Numbered from the stretch's first letter, positions 13,201 to 24,939 are shown. The stretch: 64,000 nucleotides of DNA from Halichondria panicea (GCF_963675165.1 NC_087382.1:558001-622000); one strand, 5' to 3'. Program-made: numbers and translations. Notes: generated from the letters alone by a model not told the origin.

Positions 13201-13480
13201 CTACACAAAATTAATAGCACAGTCAGAATTCTTACTTTTGGCACAGCCTCTTCTGTGTAGATTGGGACTTATATTCTCTGCCTCCATGTACACATGCATA
13301 ATCAATTTCTGAATACTTTAGTTTGTCGATAAAAGTTCTCTTTGGAGCCCTTCTTCTAGCTGCTTCAATACTCCTAGAGCTTCTTGAGTAACAAAATTAA
13401 CCTCTTCACACTTCTTAATAATTTCGGCCAGTTCCTCGAAAGAGCAGAACTCCTGGCCATTCTCAGGGGCGTTTCTAGAG
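10216..13480 (-). pseudogene. Mutator-like (MULE/SWIM) transposase, frameshifted
   Basis: Minus-strand segments in order: an N-terminal piece near 13320-13480 (FEELAEIIKKCEEVNFVTQE); 12580-12690 (KTVTLKDLHNIAARN); 12376-12490 (DEESMLKAIYFQTPEMKN, then ELLLIDATYKLND with the first catalytic Asp); 11971-12345 (YVLMVVDGNGESE, then CIMSDKDMTE with the second Asp and the FHTLR motif); 11423-11950 (NRTNNRVESINQKLK and the SWIM finger CPCG...CKH); 11110-11430 (ERWTQKHF); and a C-terminal exon near 10216-10750 (KKRGRPKGAGITVIGLPKKK). Reading continues only by changing frame near 12405, 12350 and 11430, so this copy cannot make an intact transposase. Family assignment rests on the DATYK, SDKD and SWIM motifs and on the 9-bp target duplication of the element. 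Confidence 0.8.
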
Positions 13481-14313
13481 ATTGAAGCAGGAGGGTGCTC
13501 AAAAGTACAGAAAAAAAAAATGGAGCCGCGCGCATAGCGCGCGCGATTTTACACCCCCGCATTTATTGCGGCGTATCTTTCATACATCCAGCTCCTCCCC
13601 CATGCAGCCTTGCAGCAAAAAAGTACAGCACACTGCCCAAGAAAAGAGCGGCTCCTACTATTCTCCTCTAGAGCTTCTCTCTTCCATTCTAGTTCTGTTA
13701 CTATGTTACTAGACAAAGCATCTAGCTACAATAATTTTTCTGTGTATCTTCTTGTAAATGACAATACAATGTATAATGTTGTAGTTTGTAGCCCAGAGTA
13801 ATCTATAGTACCGGTACTATAGCTCATAGTTCCCTGCTAAATACACTCAAATGGGATCTAATGCATGCATAGCGTGATAATAAGACATAATTATGAGTCA
13901 GTCATCTTGTAGGATCTCCATGCACTATTCTTCTGGGGTACATCCTAGCAAACTGGTCAATCACAATGGGGATGTCCAGTCATTCTAGTGTTAGTCATTG
14001 CTTCTCAGTATCTCTCAGTGGAGCAAGAGTTGACTGGGATAGTGCAGAGGATCTTATGCATGCAATGGCAATACTGATTGCACATGCTCAATTGGGCGTG
14101 GTCATGACTTGTAATCGTTGTGTCAATGAGATAGAGCTGCACAGTTAGCTAGCTAGCTACTGAGTGATACGATTAGTTTCATGGTTGTCTGGGAGGACAG
14201 GGGGGTGCTCAAGCCCCCAAAGAGCCCCCCATTGTACACGCCACTGATTCTGTAGATGGAGCAAGTCTAGCGCCATATTGATTATACCCGGGTAACTTGC
14301 TACAGGAAGTTGC

Positions 14314-14349
14314 TAGCCTCTATCCCAGGCCGGCCTTGAATCGAGGCTA
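14314..14349. mobile_element. 36-bp miniature TIR element with target duplication
   Basis: TAGCCTCTATCCCAGGCC is followed directly by GGCCTTGAATCGAGGCTA, two inverted ends back to back. AGGAAGTTGC precedes it (14304-14313) and recurs at 14351-14360, separated by one T. It is inserted in the Mutator-like element, so it is younger than that insertion. Confidence 0.75.
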
Positions 14350-14702
14350 TAGGAAGTTGCCAGAGCCAGAGGTGAAAGTTCACTATGCCGTAAATATAGC
14401 AAGGTACGTAAGCAGCCTTTACAGTGCCGTAAGAATAGTCACAGCGAAAGTTTTATTAGTCATAGATATCTGCGTGGGCAGTCCAACATCTCTAGCTCAG
14501 TATGCCCACGCTCATTTTCACCCTTCTACCACCCTTCTACCCTCACGCGACTTCCCGATACAGGCTCTCCTAACTCTACGTCTATTTCTTTCTTTATTCC
14601 TCCAATTAATACCGTATTTTATCTCATTGAACGATTAAGACAGTATTTTATCTTATTGAACGATTGTGATAAAGAACAGAAAAAGGAGAGCCTGTGTAGA
14701 GG

Positions 14703-15298
14703 CTAGCAATAATAATGTTAAAAAACTACATTTATACATTAATACTTATAAGTATTTTTAAATAGTTGTTATAATTATTACATAAAAGTTGAATTGACGC
14801 TTTTTGTACTTCGTTAAAGCTACATTAATAAATGTCACCTCAGTTTCAATTGTTTTGACCATTAAAAAAATTGTTAAATTGATTAATTTTTTTTGTAGTG
14901 AACTGTGAACTTTTTGTTAATAAGTTAATTGATTAGATTATATTATAGTTCCGCCTTAAATTATTATGATAACATTGCCAAAATACCGGTATATAAATTA
15001 TATATATATTCGTGGTATATATAATTATACCCAAAATAGTCAAGAATTATGGCATGAACATAACTACATCGACAAAATATAATTCCTACCATGGGGTGTT
15101 TAAACGAGATGGGCATTTAATCAAGTAAATACGGTATACATACGTATATGAATAACAATTAACAATCGTGATATGTTGCAACAGAATTTCATTGTTTGTT
15201 AGGATTGCGTAGTTAATCAAATTGTACAAAATAATCAATGGCACGAGTTCGTACAAATATTACATTATGAGAATATAGACCACAAAAAGAGACAAAAT
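14703..15298. other. AT-rich spacer; no gene seen
   Basis: Very AT-rich sequence with short TATA and ATT runs and a fragment of the repeat also found at 84-178. I see no exon-like block or complete element. Confidence 0.5.
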
Positions 15299-15639
15299 GT
15301 GCGACAGTCTCAAAACAAGTTCAGGTCCTTGGTTGGGGACTTTTATGCTTGCAGAGCGGAAGCTGAGGACTCGACAGTTGCCTTGTCTCTGTGTGGCAGG
15401 GGAGTGAGGGTGTGTGAGGGTGAGGGTGTGTGTGTGTGTGTGTGTGTGTGCAGGAGGAGTGAGGGGGCATGTGTGTGCAGAGAGAGGAGGGTAACTACGT
15501 CTATTTGTGTTGAGTTTGACCTTCTATTAACTTTGTCATACTTCACTGAAATTCAAAGTTTCATATGGATTCCTTCTTAAAAGCACTTCTTATCTATATG
15601 CTGTAGAGCTGGTAAGCTCCAACTAGTTAAAAGTTAGCA

Positions 15640-16325
15640 TTTTTATGCCTCGAGGCGTAGCCGCACAAGGGATACGGTAAAGCTGACTGTGTGTGTGTCT
15701 GTCTGTCTGTCTGTGTGTGTGTGTGTGTATTCCAGCTATAACTGCTCAACGGTTACAATGCGACGAAAACTAACAGCTTCTATAGGCTTCTAGCCACGTT
15801 CTCTTGGATTTTGATTCGTGGATTAGCAAACTAAAGCTTCTTTCTCGAGTTATGGCTAGTTTGACTCACATTGAAGGCTGTTGCAGTCTCTTCAGAATCT
15901 TTTATAGCATCATCTGTCCGCACAAACTTTCTATTCAACATATGAGTTAGCCTTGCACTAAAGCGCTAGCTTTTTGTTAGCTACAATACTCAGAAAATAT
16001 CTGTTAAAACAGCTAGCTAGCAGTAGCCATTTGTGAAATTGATCTCTTTGGACACACCCTTTAATTATTCCTGTGGATGTAATGCGCATGCGCGCTCATT
16101 CCCCATGTGTGAGAAAATAATATCCAAGATCCAGATCCAGATCCTCCTGGCAGAATCATCTTTGTCTTGAGGGCCTGGTAAGCCACAAAACACTACCATA
16201 TAACAATATAGATAACAATATGCATGTACACAGGTCTTTTCTTCTTAGATATTATATACACTGAACTACAGATCCTGGAAGAATCAATTTTCTTCTTTCT
16301 TGATGTCCTGGTAAGCCACATAATA
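15640..16325 (+). repeat. Long interspersed repeat (GCCTCGAGGCGTAGCCGC family)
   Basis: Starts ATGCCTCGAGGCGTAGCCGC, then a TG microsatellite, then CTGCTCAACGGTTACAATGC, TTGGATTTTGATTCGTGG, and a GCGCATGCGCGC segment near 16083. It matches 4046-4846 in inverse orientation and 38878-39190 partially. No coding capacity was recognised. Confidence 0.6.
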
Positions 16326-16737
16326 CAATAAATAACAACTTACAATAGATGCATGTAAATAAGTCTTTTCTTCTCAGTGACTTTATATAGATAAGCTAAC
16401 TTTAATATAAAATTCATTATAGATAACACTCTAATACTTTTGAGCGAAAGCAAAAACATGGCGAGAGGCATTAGCACAGCACCAGCTTGAACACTAGTCC
16501 ATGTAGAAATCCCGGCATATTTGTCCACCACATAAAGCATAAATGAAGCCATAATTGACCACATAACTTCCGGGGCCAAACTCAGACTTTAATGCCCAAT
16601 AATACATGTATTTATGACCATGAATTAGAGAAATGGAAGGAATACATATAACCAAAACCTCTTAATGGTGCTTCTGCCCAATGTTTGAAGTACACCTATC
16701 CCACAGGAGCAGCCATTCCCCTAAAGACAGATCACAA

Positions 16738-16965
16738 TAGATAAAAGCCACTCACAATTCAAGTTCCCTAACTTGAGCCAGGAGATGGTCCATTTCCAGA
16801 GACAATTCACTCCTAAAGCTGGAGAAAAATTATAGACAGTGAGATACAACATGTACCAACACCACTGTGACTGACTATAGGATTGCTATAACACGCCCAC
16901 ACACTGGTCGGTGGTTGGCTCTAGACCAAAATAACCATCAGTACTACATACACGTAAACAGAGGC
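16738..16965 (-). repeat. Direct duplicate holding a companion-gene coiled-coil exon (copy 1)
   Basis: About 230 bp duplicated at 18106-18365. Shared blocks include CTCACAATTCAAGTTCCCT, TTCCAGAGACAATTCACTCC and GCTATAACACGCCCACACAC. It contains the 63-bp minus-strand exon 16756-16818 with an intact CTCCAG acceptor and GTGAGT donor. Confidence 0.7.
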
Positions 16966-17794
16966 AAATTTGTGTATTGTATGTATAGCACGGGCACGAG
17001 GGATTGTATGGTGTATATTGTACTGAAGCACGAGGGCTGAGTGCAATATACACCATGCATCCCGAGTGCATGTGTTTAGTTTATATCCCTAGCAACACAA
17101 AATACACCACAGCTTCTACACAAATTACTAGTCCCAGCTACTTGCATCTCCACTCAAAGATACCATCTGACCATTCAAGGTTGCTGTCGATCATTGGCAT
17201 GACGAGGCTTGACTCACAAAACGTTGGGCTCCTCGCTCGATGCTAGACAAGAGTAAAGCAGCCCCACCCCCCACAACGCTGCAAAACAGCCCTAACCCCA
17301 AAGGCAAAGCTGCAGAGCAACTCAAGCAGCCCCACTTCAAACTCTGCTGCAAAAAATCCACTCCCCAACTCTGACGATGCCTCTAACCAGTGACCGTGTC
17401 CTAGGACTATGTTCAAGCAGACAGAAAAAAATGGACAAACCTACATATGATTATTTATACTGTAAGCCTGTGCTACACGGCATTTAGTTTTTTGTAAAAA
17501 TGCCATGCATATCATTAAATCCCTCAAGGCTTTGTGGCCAGTGTATAGAATATGAGATTCAGTGCATTATGCTGCATATTGCACATAGCAACAGCATAGC
17601 AACGGGATATAAAATATTTGTATGGTATTAATTGAGGATTGCCATCACTTCCAAAATTCTGGCAAATCTACTGCTATAAATACAGGCCAATGCAATGTAC
17701 ACAGGGTGTCATACAGGATTTGGGGGAAATAAAGCATGCTTCTGAAAAGTAACCAGACATTTTGCTAAAAAACTGTTATTTCAATACCCTGTTA

Positions 17795-17989
17795 CCATAT
17801 AGCAAGAAATTTCTGCGGCCCAAAACTTCTGCGAATTCTGCGAATGAATGAGCAAACGCATGCAGTCCTCAAATGCTTATTAACCACGCCTAATTTAACA
17901 GTTGAAAGTTTAATTCGCAGAAATATTATCCGCAGACTGAAGGTATTTTTACAGCTATTCCTAGGCCGCAGAAATTTCTAGCTATACGG
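17795..17989. mobile_element. 195-bp MITE, TA-flanked, CCGTATAGC-type ends
   Basis: Left end CCATATAGCAAGAAATTTCTGCGGCC and right end GGCCGCAGAAATTTCTAGCTATACGG are inverted copies, flanked by TA on both sides (Tc1/mariner-like target). It lies between two coiled-coil exon copies of M1. Confidence 0.8.
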
Positions 17990-18105
17990 TAGTACGTATA
18001 GACACTCAATCAATACAACTAGTAGCTAGAGCAAATTTTAGGAGGGTGGGAATTGGAGCTAGAGGAGGGGATATCCCCCTTCCCCCCCACCCCTCTACAA
18101 AATAG

Positions 18106-18365
18106 ATAAAGTCACTCACAATTCAAGTTCCCTCACTTGAGCCAGGAGATGGTACATTTCCAGAGACAATTCACTCCTAAAAGATGGAGGATATAGACAG
18201 TGAGATACATTGTACATGTACCAACACCACTGTGTCTGACTATAGAATTGCTATAACACGCCCACACACTGATCGGTGGTGTTTGGTACTAACCACCTCT
18301 AGACCAAAATAACCACCTCTTAGGCTAGTTACTACACACACGCAAACAAGAGGCATATGTGTGTG
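18106..18365 (-). repeat. Direct duplicate holding a companion-gene coiled-coil exon (copy 2)
   Basis: Second copy of the 16738-16965 block. The minus-strand exon at about 18120-18177 reads the same RSELSLEM...LLAQVRELE, but the acceptor region is changed (TTTTAG directly before GAG). Confidence 0.65.
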
Positions 18366-19611
18366 TTGAATTGAGATTGAGAGGATTGAAGATAACCATC
18401 ACTTCCAACATTCTGGTCACATCCACTGCTACAATACAAGCCAATGCAATGTCTACAGAACCATCTAGAGTTTAGGGAAGTAACAGAAAGAGTGTGCTAT
18501 TTGGTGCTATTGGTTGATAAGCACCACTCACTGATGAGCTTAGGTCCAGCTCCTGTCTCTTGTTACTCTGTGTTTAGCAATCAGCTCTAGCAGTAGTATC
18601 TATCCTACAGCAGCTAGGTCTCCAAACTGATTTATGTTGTGTCCTCTAACAATGCTGTCAAAAGTGAAGGTAAGCTCAGCAGCTGCAAAAGAGCCATTGA
18701 GCACAAGTTCTGCGTTTCACTTGCTTTCTAAATGACAGACACTAAAAGCTTTCTTATTAGGCACTCTTCAATTATAAGCGCTTATATTGTTCCTGGGATT
18801 ATAGGCACCTCCGCTTAATAACACACGTCTACGTGTATACAAGTCAACAAAGCTCTCAGAAAGAGACCTACAATGTATATAGTTGTCTGACATGCTATCA
18901 CTCACTTTTCCAGCATAAGTTTCTTATTGTCTATAATGATCTGATCCACTCCGGGTGTGTTGCTACCGCTGGTTGCTAGGTGGAGGTCCGCTAGTAAGCC
19001 TTCCTCGTTGGGGTCAAAGTTCACCTCACCTGGTTGGTACAAATCCTCAGGTCTGGTAGGGAGGGAAATACATGAACAGTAATAGTGTACGTGAATTCTG
19101 GCTAAAGCAATAATATTATTATAACTCTACAAACACAAACACATCTTCAAAAGTATACATGTAGCAAAGGCAATGGCTATAATAGTTTCAAGCAACTTCA
19201 CCATAACACAAGCACTGGCAAAGGTGAAATACTCGTGTCATTAGAGGCCATAACAGTGCTTGTAATACATGCACTCACGCACTCTTTAACATCATAACAA
19301 TTTCAAACACATTTCTACTATTCCGGACCATCCAAACAAATCAAAGCGCCCCATACAGCCCCATACATACAGTGTACATGTTGGCAGTACGTATATCCTG
19401 ATTGGCCAAGAATTCGATCTCCTCAGCAATGGTCTCTCTCCATGGTCTTGGCTATGTCACTGTGGTCCACCATAGGACTAGACAAAGCTTCCACCAAATA
19501 CAGGTAATAGTTTGGCCACTTTCTCCATGCTTCAAAAGAGACAGACTACACTTTCTTGACTGTTCTGGAATTAACTCTGGTCTTGACTCTAGTTCTCAAA
19601 AGCACGTTGTT

Positions 19612-19624
19612 TGCTGATTCAGCA
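19612..19624. promoter_or_regulatory. MARE-like palindrome in K2/M1 bidirectional promoter
   Basis: TGCTGATTCAGCA, 57 bp before the K2 ATG. It is followed at 19657-19680 by the GGGGGCGTATCTTGTAGC box found before other genes of the array. Confidence 0.5.
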
Positions 19625-19680
19625 ATATTTTTGAAACAAGCGATTCATACAAAAGGGGGCGTATCTTGTAGCTGTACAAA

Positions 19681-22600
19681 ATGGCTGCAATGTTTTCTCT
19701 TCAAGATGACGCCAACTTGAGGGAGTTTGTGCTGGAGAATGTGGAGCACTTTGGAGATGAGAGAGTTCTAGGAACTGGCTCTTATGGCTCTGTTCAAGAG
19801 GTCAGTCACTGCATGCTCTGTTTCTGTGCACTGTCTCTAGTGTATCTGCTAGCTAGCTATTCAAGTGTGACTGCCTCCATGCACAGGTGATGATCAATGG
19901 TGAGGTGTATGCAGCCAAGAAGATCCACGAGGTTCTCCTGGAGACGGACGAGCGTGGTGGAGTGGCCAACATAGCTGGGAACTACCACCGAGAGTGTCGA
20001 CTCATGGCTCGCATCCGTCACCCCAACATCACCCAGTTCATTGGGCTGTGTTTCGTGACTGGCTCTCGACTGCCCCTCCTGGTCATGGAGAGGCTGGACT
20101 CAAGTCTGGACAATCTCCTGGAGTCCACTCCCAACATCCCCCTCTCTGTCTGCCAGTACATTCTGGTCTGTGTGGCTCGAGGGCTGCTCCACCTGCATCG
20201 TGAGTCCGTGGTCCATCGTGACCTCACTGCCAGGAACGTCCTGCTGACGGCATCTCTGAGAGCCAAGATCACTGACTTTGGTAACTCTCGTATCGTGAAT
20301 CTGGAGCCTGGTCGACTGGCCAGGACTCTGACAAGGTTTCCTGGGACACTGGTGTACATGCCGCCCGAGGCCCTCTCTGACAGAGGCCACAGTGTGTACG
20401 GACCCAGTCTGGACGTCTTCTCTTTCGGAGTGCTGCAATTATTTGCACTCACACAAGTATGTTATTCGTTGGTAAATTCCTATAATTGTTGATGACCTTC
20501 ACTCCTAATTACATATTCATACACTTAATCAGTACTGTGGTATATATGTAGATTCCTCTAAATGGTTGACCTTTTACTTGCAGCAAATGCATTGTGTACC
20601 AGAGGAGATAACGATAGGCGCGGTGCAGCTCAGGCAATTAGCCTTTGATTGAGCAATAATTATCCGCCCACGTCGTATGTTTTTGCTGAGAGTAATCAAA
20701 GGCTAATTACTTGAGCTGCACCGCACCTGTCGGACCTCCTCTGATTGTGTACTAATGGAATGATTGTGACACATGTACACTTCATACATACGTACATACA
20801 TGCAATCATGACACTCAGTATTGACATGCTCTTCCACTCCAGGTGTTTCCAGGAGATCTCCTTGCCCCCACGTACAGCGACCCCAACAACCCAGACCACC
20901 TCCTGGCTCGCTCAGAGTTTGAGCGTCGAGGTCTCTACACGGCTCTCCTTGAGAGGAGTCTGGCGGGTGGACGTGAACACCCTCTGTTTGGTCTGGTGAG
21001 GGAGTGTTTGGCCAACACCCCAGAGAGAAGACCGACCACCGCTGAGCTTCTCTCGTCTCTGGAGGAGGTGGGGAGGGAGATGGAAGGAGGACTGCTCCAG
21101 CTGGACATTGCACGAGTGAAGACTGCCAGGACCCTCAGGGCAAAAGAGAAGAGGATAGAGGCTCTACAGGTGAGTCCAGTCCAGTGCGCTAGTGGGTGCA
21201 AGGGTCTGACACTGCATGCTGTACTCTGTTCTCATGCAGAGAGAGGTGGTCGAGAAAGACAGGATACTGGAGAGGAAAGATGAGCAACTTGTACAGAAAG
21301 ACGATCAACTGGATCAGAAAAACGCACTTCTGGTACAAAAAGATGAGCAAGTAGCGGACAAAGATACTCAACTTGCTAGACAGCAACAGGTCAGTAGAAT
21401 TTTTACTTCACTTTTTACACGCAATTTCGTATTATGTTAACCATGCAAGTTAATAATTTCTCTTCATACAGATATTGAATAGTGTCCGTGCTGATGCTGC
21501 CACTAAAGATGGTGTGATTGCTGACAAGGACAGACAACTCAGTGAACAAGAGTCAAGGATAACTGATCTCATTTCCCAGAGAGAGGCTGCTCTAGTTGAG
21601 AGGGACGCTCTCTTACAGGTATTATAGTAGTCACCAAATGCACACACTCTTGTACTCTAGTAATGTACATGAGTGCAGAATTGTCCACTGATACAATAAT
21701 AATATTCATGTCTGTGTTCTAATTAGAAGATTTCCACCAACGTTCCCCTGTACAGGCACACGGGGTACAGATGGAACACAATACTGAGCTGGTCAGGAGA
21801 GACGCCATCATTCAACAGCAGAGACAGGTGAGATGAATCCATATTATTGCGGAGCTATAGTAGAAGCTTTGATGTTATAGTTTTGTACATTCTAGTGGAC
21901 TGGTGGTCTTCACCTCTTAAGCTTCAGTATAGCGGGTAATTTTTGGGGGGCAAAATATTCGTGGTTCAGCCATTTTGAGACATTTCGTGGGTAATACTTT
22001 CATGGTTGCTGCTTGTACTGCAAGTAAAGGTAGGCAAGGTCGCTTCATTCGTACAATATTCGTGGCCAGACCTTCAATCAGAAAACCATGAATATTTTGC
22101 CCCACGAAATTACCCTCCATACGATAATTAGAAAAAGTGATTTAGTGTGCATACAATTATTGCTACAAGTAACACTCGCTTGTTAGTAGACACTATCCTA
22201 ATTACACTCATTCATTATTCAGGGTCCCCCTCCCAGAGAGTTGAGACCTCCACTCACTCTGAAATGGAGAAGAGCAAAAGACATGCCGATCAAGATGGGC
22301 TACACAGTACAGAGTGTTATTATCAGTGACGCGGTGTATGTTGGTGGAGGCAGTGCAGGCGATGATTGTAACGTGTGTACAGTGATGAAGCTCGAGCAAG
22401 ATCAATGGACCAAACTACCAGAGTACACTGCCAAGTGGTTTGGTATGACATCACTCGCTAATCGACTAGTGCTAGTGGGAGGACGTGATCCAAGAAACAA
22501 CACACCCAGCAATCAACTTTCAGTGCTTGAGTCAGGGGAATGGACTCACCCGTACCCACCAATGAACATTGCTCGTCAATCCTCAACAGCTGTCTCCTTC

Positions 22601-23143
22601 AACAACCACATAATTGTAGCTGGTGGGCGTGATGGTGATGGTCGTATCTCCTCTGTGGAGGTGTTGGACGTGGCATCAAGAAGATGGTACATTGCTCAGT
22701 CACTACCTAACTCACGATCAGAACTGAAATCAACTCTCATAGGAAACACCCTCTACCTAATGGGAGGGTACGATCACACTGGGCCAACCAAGACAGTGCA
22801 CCACGTTGACTTCAATGAACTCATTGCCAAAGCCCTTTCCAACTCGGACACACCCACTCTCTGGCAGACCTTAGAGGAAGTGCCGCTCGAGTTGTCAGCT
22901 CCTCTCAGTATTGGGAGGTCACTATTAGCCGTTGGTGGAGCGAACGACAGAGTCAACCCAAGTTCATCGATCCACCTCTACCATCCTGACACCAGGAGGT
23001 GGTTGAAAGTAGGAGACCTGCCTACTGCACGATACTGCTGCACATGCTCAGTACTTCCTAGTGGAGAGGTTATTGTAGCCGGAGGACAGATACTAAATAA
23101 GATTAAAATCCAAACTGTGGATTTCTTCTCTATAAGTTCTTAG
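19681..23143 (+). CDS. K2: kinase-coiled coil-Kelch protein, intact
   Basis: Seven phase-0 exons: 19681-19800, 19887-20456, 20843-21169, 21240-21389, 21472-21618, 21756-21827, 22223-23143, about 768 residues. The kinase domain (about 25-300) has glycine loop GTGSYGSV (31-38), Lys51, helix-C Glu76, HRDLTARN (150-157; this loop form is typical of tyrosine kinases), DFG 170-172 and the PPE motif 199-201. Exons 4-6 (340-462) are a heptad-like charged coiled coil rich in ERKDEQL and QKD repeats. Residues 463-768 form six Kelch repeats; the starting strand TLKWRRAKDMP probably closes blade 6. I see no signal peptide or membrane segment, so the protein is probably cytosolic. The start is the first ATG after the conserved promoter box. 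Introns 2 and 6 each hold a MITE. A role as a Kelch-directed kinase is inferred from domains only; substrate unknown. Confidence 0.85.
20600..20743. mobile_element. 144-bp fold-back MITE with 9-bp target duplication (K2 intron 2)
   Basis: The two halves are inverted copies (CAGAGGAG..., GCGGTGCAGCTCA, AATTAGCCTTTGATT). It is flanked by ATTGTGTAC at 20591-20599 and 20744-20752. The matching place in K1 intron 2 (about 3432-3445, CAGTGTGTACTAATGGA) is empty. Confidence 0.85.
21925..22120. mobile_element. MITE with CAGTATAGCGGGTAA-type ends (K2 intron 6)
   Basis: Inverted ends CAGTATAGCGGGTAATTT and AAATTACCCTCCATACG enclose GGCAAAATATTCGTGGTT and its inverse. The homologous introns of K4 (37830) and K6 (62858) read CTTAAGCTAATTAGAG without it. 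The TA flank is degenerate on the left. Confidence 0.75.
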
Positions 23144-23339
23144 TTTTTTTCATGTCCTTCGTGTTATAATTATAAATTAATGATACTTTTCTAGCATAAT
23201 AATTAAAGTTGCAACTGAATTTTGATTGGCAGCTATTAAAAATTATGCAAAAACAATTAGTTGGTACATAATTAAATTTCCCGAATAGACAAGAAACCGA
23301 CAATAATTATACTAATTATGTGACAGTCTCATAACAAGT

Positions 23340-24560
23340 TCAGGTCCTTCCTTGCATGGTTGGGGTCTTGTCCGAGGGTAGGGTGGACGCCTTCTCCCAG
23401 AATCCAAAGTCTATCTCCTCTTCCGAGTCAGACAGTAAGAGGTGGGGCTCAAGAACTGAGGGGTTAAAGAGTCACATGGTCATAGTCATACTGAGTGGAA
23501 GTTTGAGGGCTTAGGAAGTAAGGGGTGAGAAAATTCAAAGCCAATTGACAGACATTTCCCTGTACACACCTAAACTGCATACATTGAAGCATACCTTGTA
23601 TACAAGTGCATGTACACACAGACTAGTAAGCATACTAGGTTCCCATTCTGTGTACTGTACATTCAATAGTACACAGTCGACTCATTGCACTGCATAACTA
23701 CACATTATACACACGTACCTTGTTCTTGATGAAGGTTCCTCAGTAGCCCCTGTCCATGGACCCATGTCTTCAGACTGTCCCTCACTGCTTATAGGCTGCT
23801 CACCAGACTGGAGATGGGCGTCATGTAAGGGCTGGGTGTCAGGGGAGTTTTTAGTCTCTGATGACAGACCATTTTCCATACTGCTGAGGTCTGTTAGCGT
23901 CTGAGTGGCCAGTTTACGCGAGGCCCCTCTCTTAGCAGCATAGTAGGCCTAAAGGTGTGTGTGTGTGTGTGTGTGGGGGGGGGGGGTCGTACATGATTTT
24001 ACATGGCACACCTTCAAATACAATACAGGGAAACACACATCATGTGCTGAATAGGACACACTATAGCTGACCTTGATTGACTTTAAGGGACTCTACAAAG
24101 TATGACACAAATGCATTTTCCAGCTAATGTACTCCGTACCTCCATTCTCAGTGCCTCTTCTTGTCTCCTCAACTGTAGGAGAGAGGAAACCATTGAATGA
24201 TATGAAAACACCACTCACACCAACACAGTGTAAAGCACAAACCAAACAGACACACTCAACCAGAATAACAGAACCAGCTCGGAATTGTCACCAATGCTTA
24301 CAAGACTCCATTGCAGTAGGCACTCACTCATCTCATGCTATAATGTACTGTACAACACACTGTACACTAACACAGGCTCAGAATTGTCATCTTCCTATGC
24401 AGTCTAGAGTCACTCATTTAGTTGCCTGCCCTTCTCATACCTATACGACGTTGGCTTCCTCAGTGCTTGCACCCGTAGACTGTACATGGTCTCTCTCCAT
24501 AGTCCTGGCTATGTCACTGTGGCCCACAATAGGACTGGACAAAGCTTCCAGACAGTGAAA
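23340..24560 (-). pseudogene. Companion gene copy M2, decayed
   Basis: Minus-strand blocks: a Death-like remnant near 24440-24560 (SSPIVGHSDIARTMERDH and VQSTGASTEEA); a 33-nt exon at 24140-24172 (LRRQEEALRME) with clean acceptor and donor; a 230-nt exon at 23719-23948 (AYYAAKRG... to EEPSSRTR); and a C-terminal exon at 23340-23455 (LSDSEEEIDFGFWEKAS, ending PTMQGRT then TGA). The exon 40420-40505 of M4, needed to join the last two in frame, is absent here, so the phases do not match. An insertion in PT-MQGRT also shortens the conserved TKDLNLL tail. It is tail-to-tail with K2, with about 200 bp between stop codons. Confidence 0.6.
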
Positions 24561-24648
24561 TGTTTGGCCACTTGTTCAATTTCTTGTTTCAACTCCTGAT
24601 CCTGTTCTCTCTCTCTGGTCTACATGTAAAAGTAGACACGTGCATGTT

Positions 24649-24661
24649 TGCTGATTCAGCA
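24649..24661. promoter_or_regulatory. MARE-like palindrome, relic promoter
   Basis: TGCTGATTCAGCA upstream of an AAAGGGTGTGTCTTGC box, but no class A kinase follows. The next plus-strand sequence resembles the 5' untranslated exon of class B genes, and then an inverted kinase fragment. It is probably a leftover from a lost gene. Confidence 0.4.
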
Positions 24662-24939
24662 ATGTTATTGCATGTGACAAGAAAAAGGGTGTGTCTTGCT
24701 GCAAAAGGATCTCAATCTCATGTTCTCTTACTCTTCTCTCGTACTTGTGTATCTACACGAACTCCTAGCTAGCTGTGATCAGAATGAAGATGCTGTAGTC
24801 TCTGGATTATTATCAGTGAGTACAGACACCACTGTGTACTGTAGATATACAGACATTCAATGATTCATACTGTACTCTGACTCACAATCAATTGCTTGTG
24901 AGTTTCGGTATATAATTATCACACACTAAATAGACTCAC

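Larger units (their letters stand above)
9989..14446 (-). mobile_element. Mutator-like DNA transposon, 4,458 bp, complete ends
   Basis: Terminal inverted repeats of about 76 and 80 bp (9989-10064 and 14367-14446) start CGCTGTGACTATTCTTACGG and end near CTTTCACCTCTG, differing by a few bases and a short gap. Perfect 9-bp target duplications AAAGTTTTA lie at 9980-9988 and 14447-14455, the size typical of Mutator-like elements. The interior holds the SWIM-type transposase relic on the minus strand. A 36-bp miniature element (14314-14349) was later inserted just inside the right end. Confidence 0.9.
9473..14702. mobile_element. Outer TIR element (TAGCCTC family) enclosing the Mutator-like element
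   Basis: The left end TAGCCTCGTTCCCAGGCC at 9473 pairs with a degenerate inverted end finishing GTAGAGGCT at 14702. Inner parts also pair as inverted copies: 9586-9650 (GGGAAATCGCGTGA, GAACGTGGGC) against 14500-14570 (CACGCGACTTCCCGA, GCCCACGCTC). AGCAATAAT precedes the left end and overlaps the right end by one base, compatible with a 9-bp target duplication. The element looks old, non-autonomous and split by the insertion at 9989-14446. Boundaries are less certain than for the inner element. Confidence 0.5.
15299..19535 (-). pseudogene. Companion gene copy M1, decayed
   Basis: Minus-strand blocks in transcription order: a Death-like remnant near 19430-19535 (SSPMVDHSDIAKTMERDHC); a 49-codon exon at 18906-19052 (PEDLYQPGEVNFDPNEEG to NKKLMLE) with good splice sites; coiled-coil exons at about 18120-18177 and 16756-16818 (FRSELSLEMDHLLAQVRELE); and a last fragment of the C-terminal exon at 15299-15345 (KSPTKDLNL then stop). 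The acidic and coiled-coil exons join in matching phase. The middle exons present in M2-M5 are missing, replaced by repeats between 15350 and 16750. The family is unrecognised. The copy is head-to-head with K2, and most of the gene body is lost. Confidence 0.55.

Noticed and set aside
16340-17246. Small frames around 16340-16579, 16886-17071 and 17004-17246
   Set aside because: No motif, no splice partner and no conservation in other units; the area is repeat-rich spacer.
24127-24772. Plus-strand frames of 143 and 70 codons, duplicated at 50635-51375
   Set aside because: They run opposite companion-gene exons, their lengths differ between the two duplicates, and the second copy is cut by a stop or the transposon.
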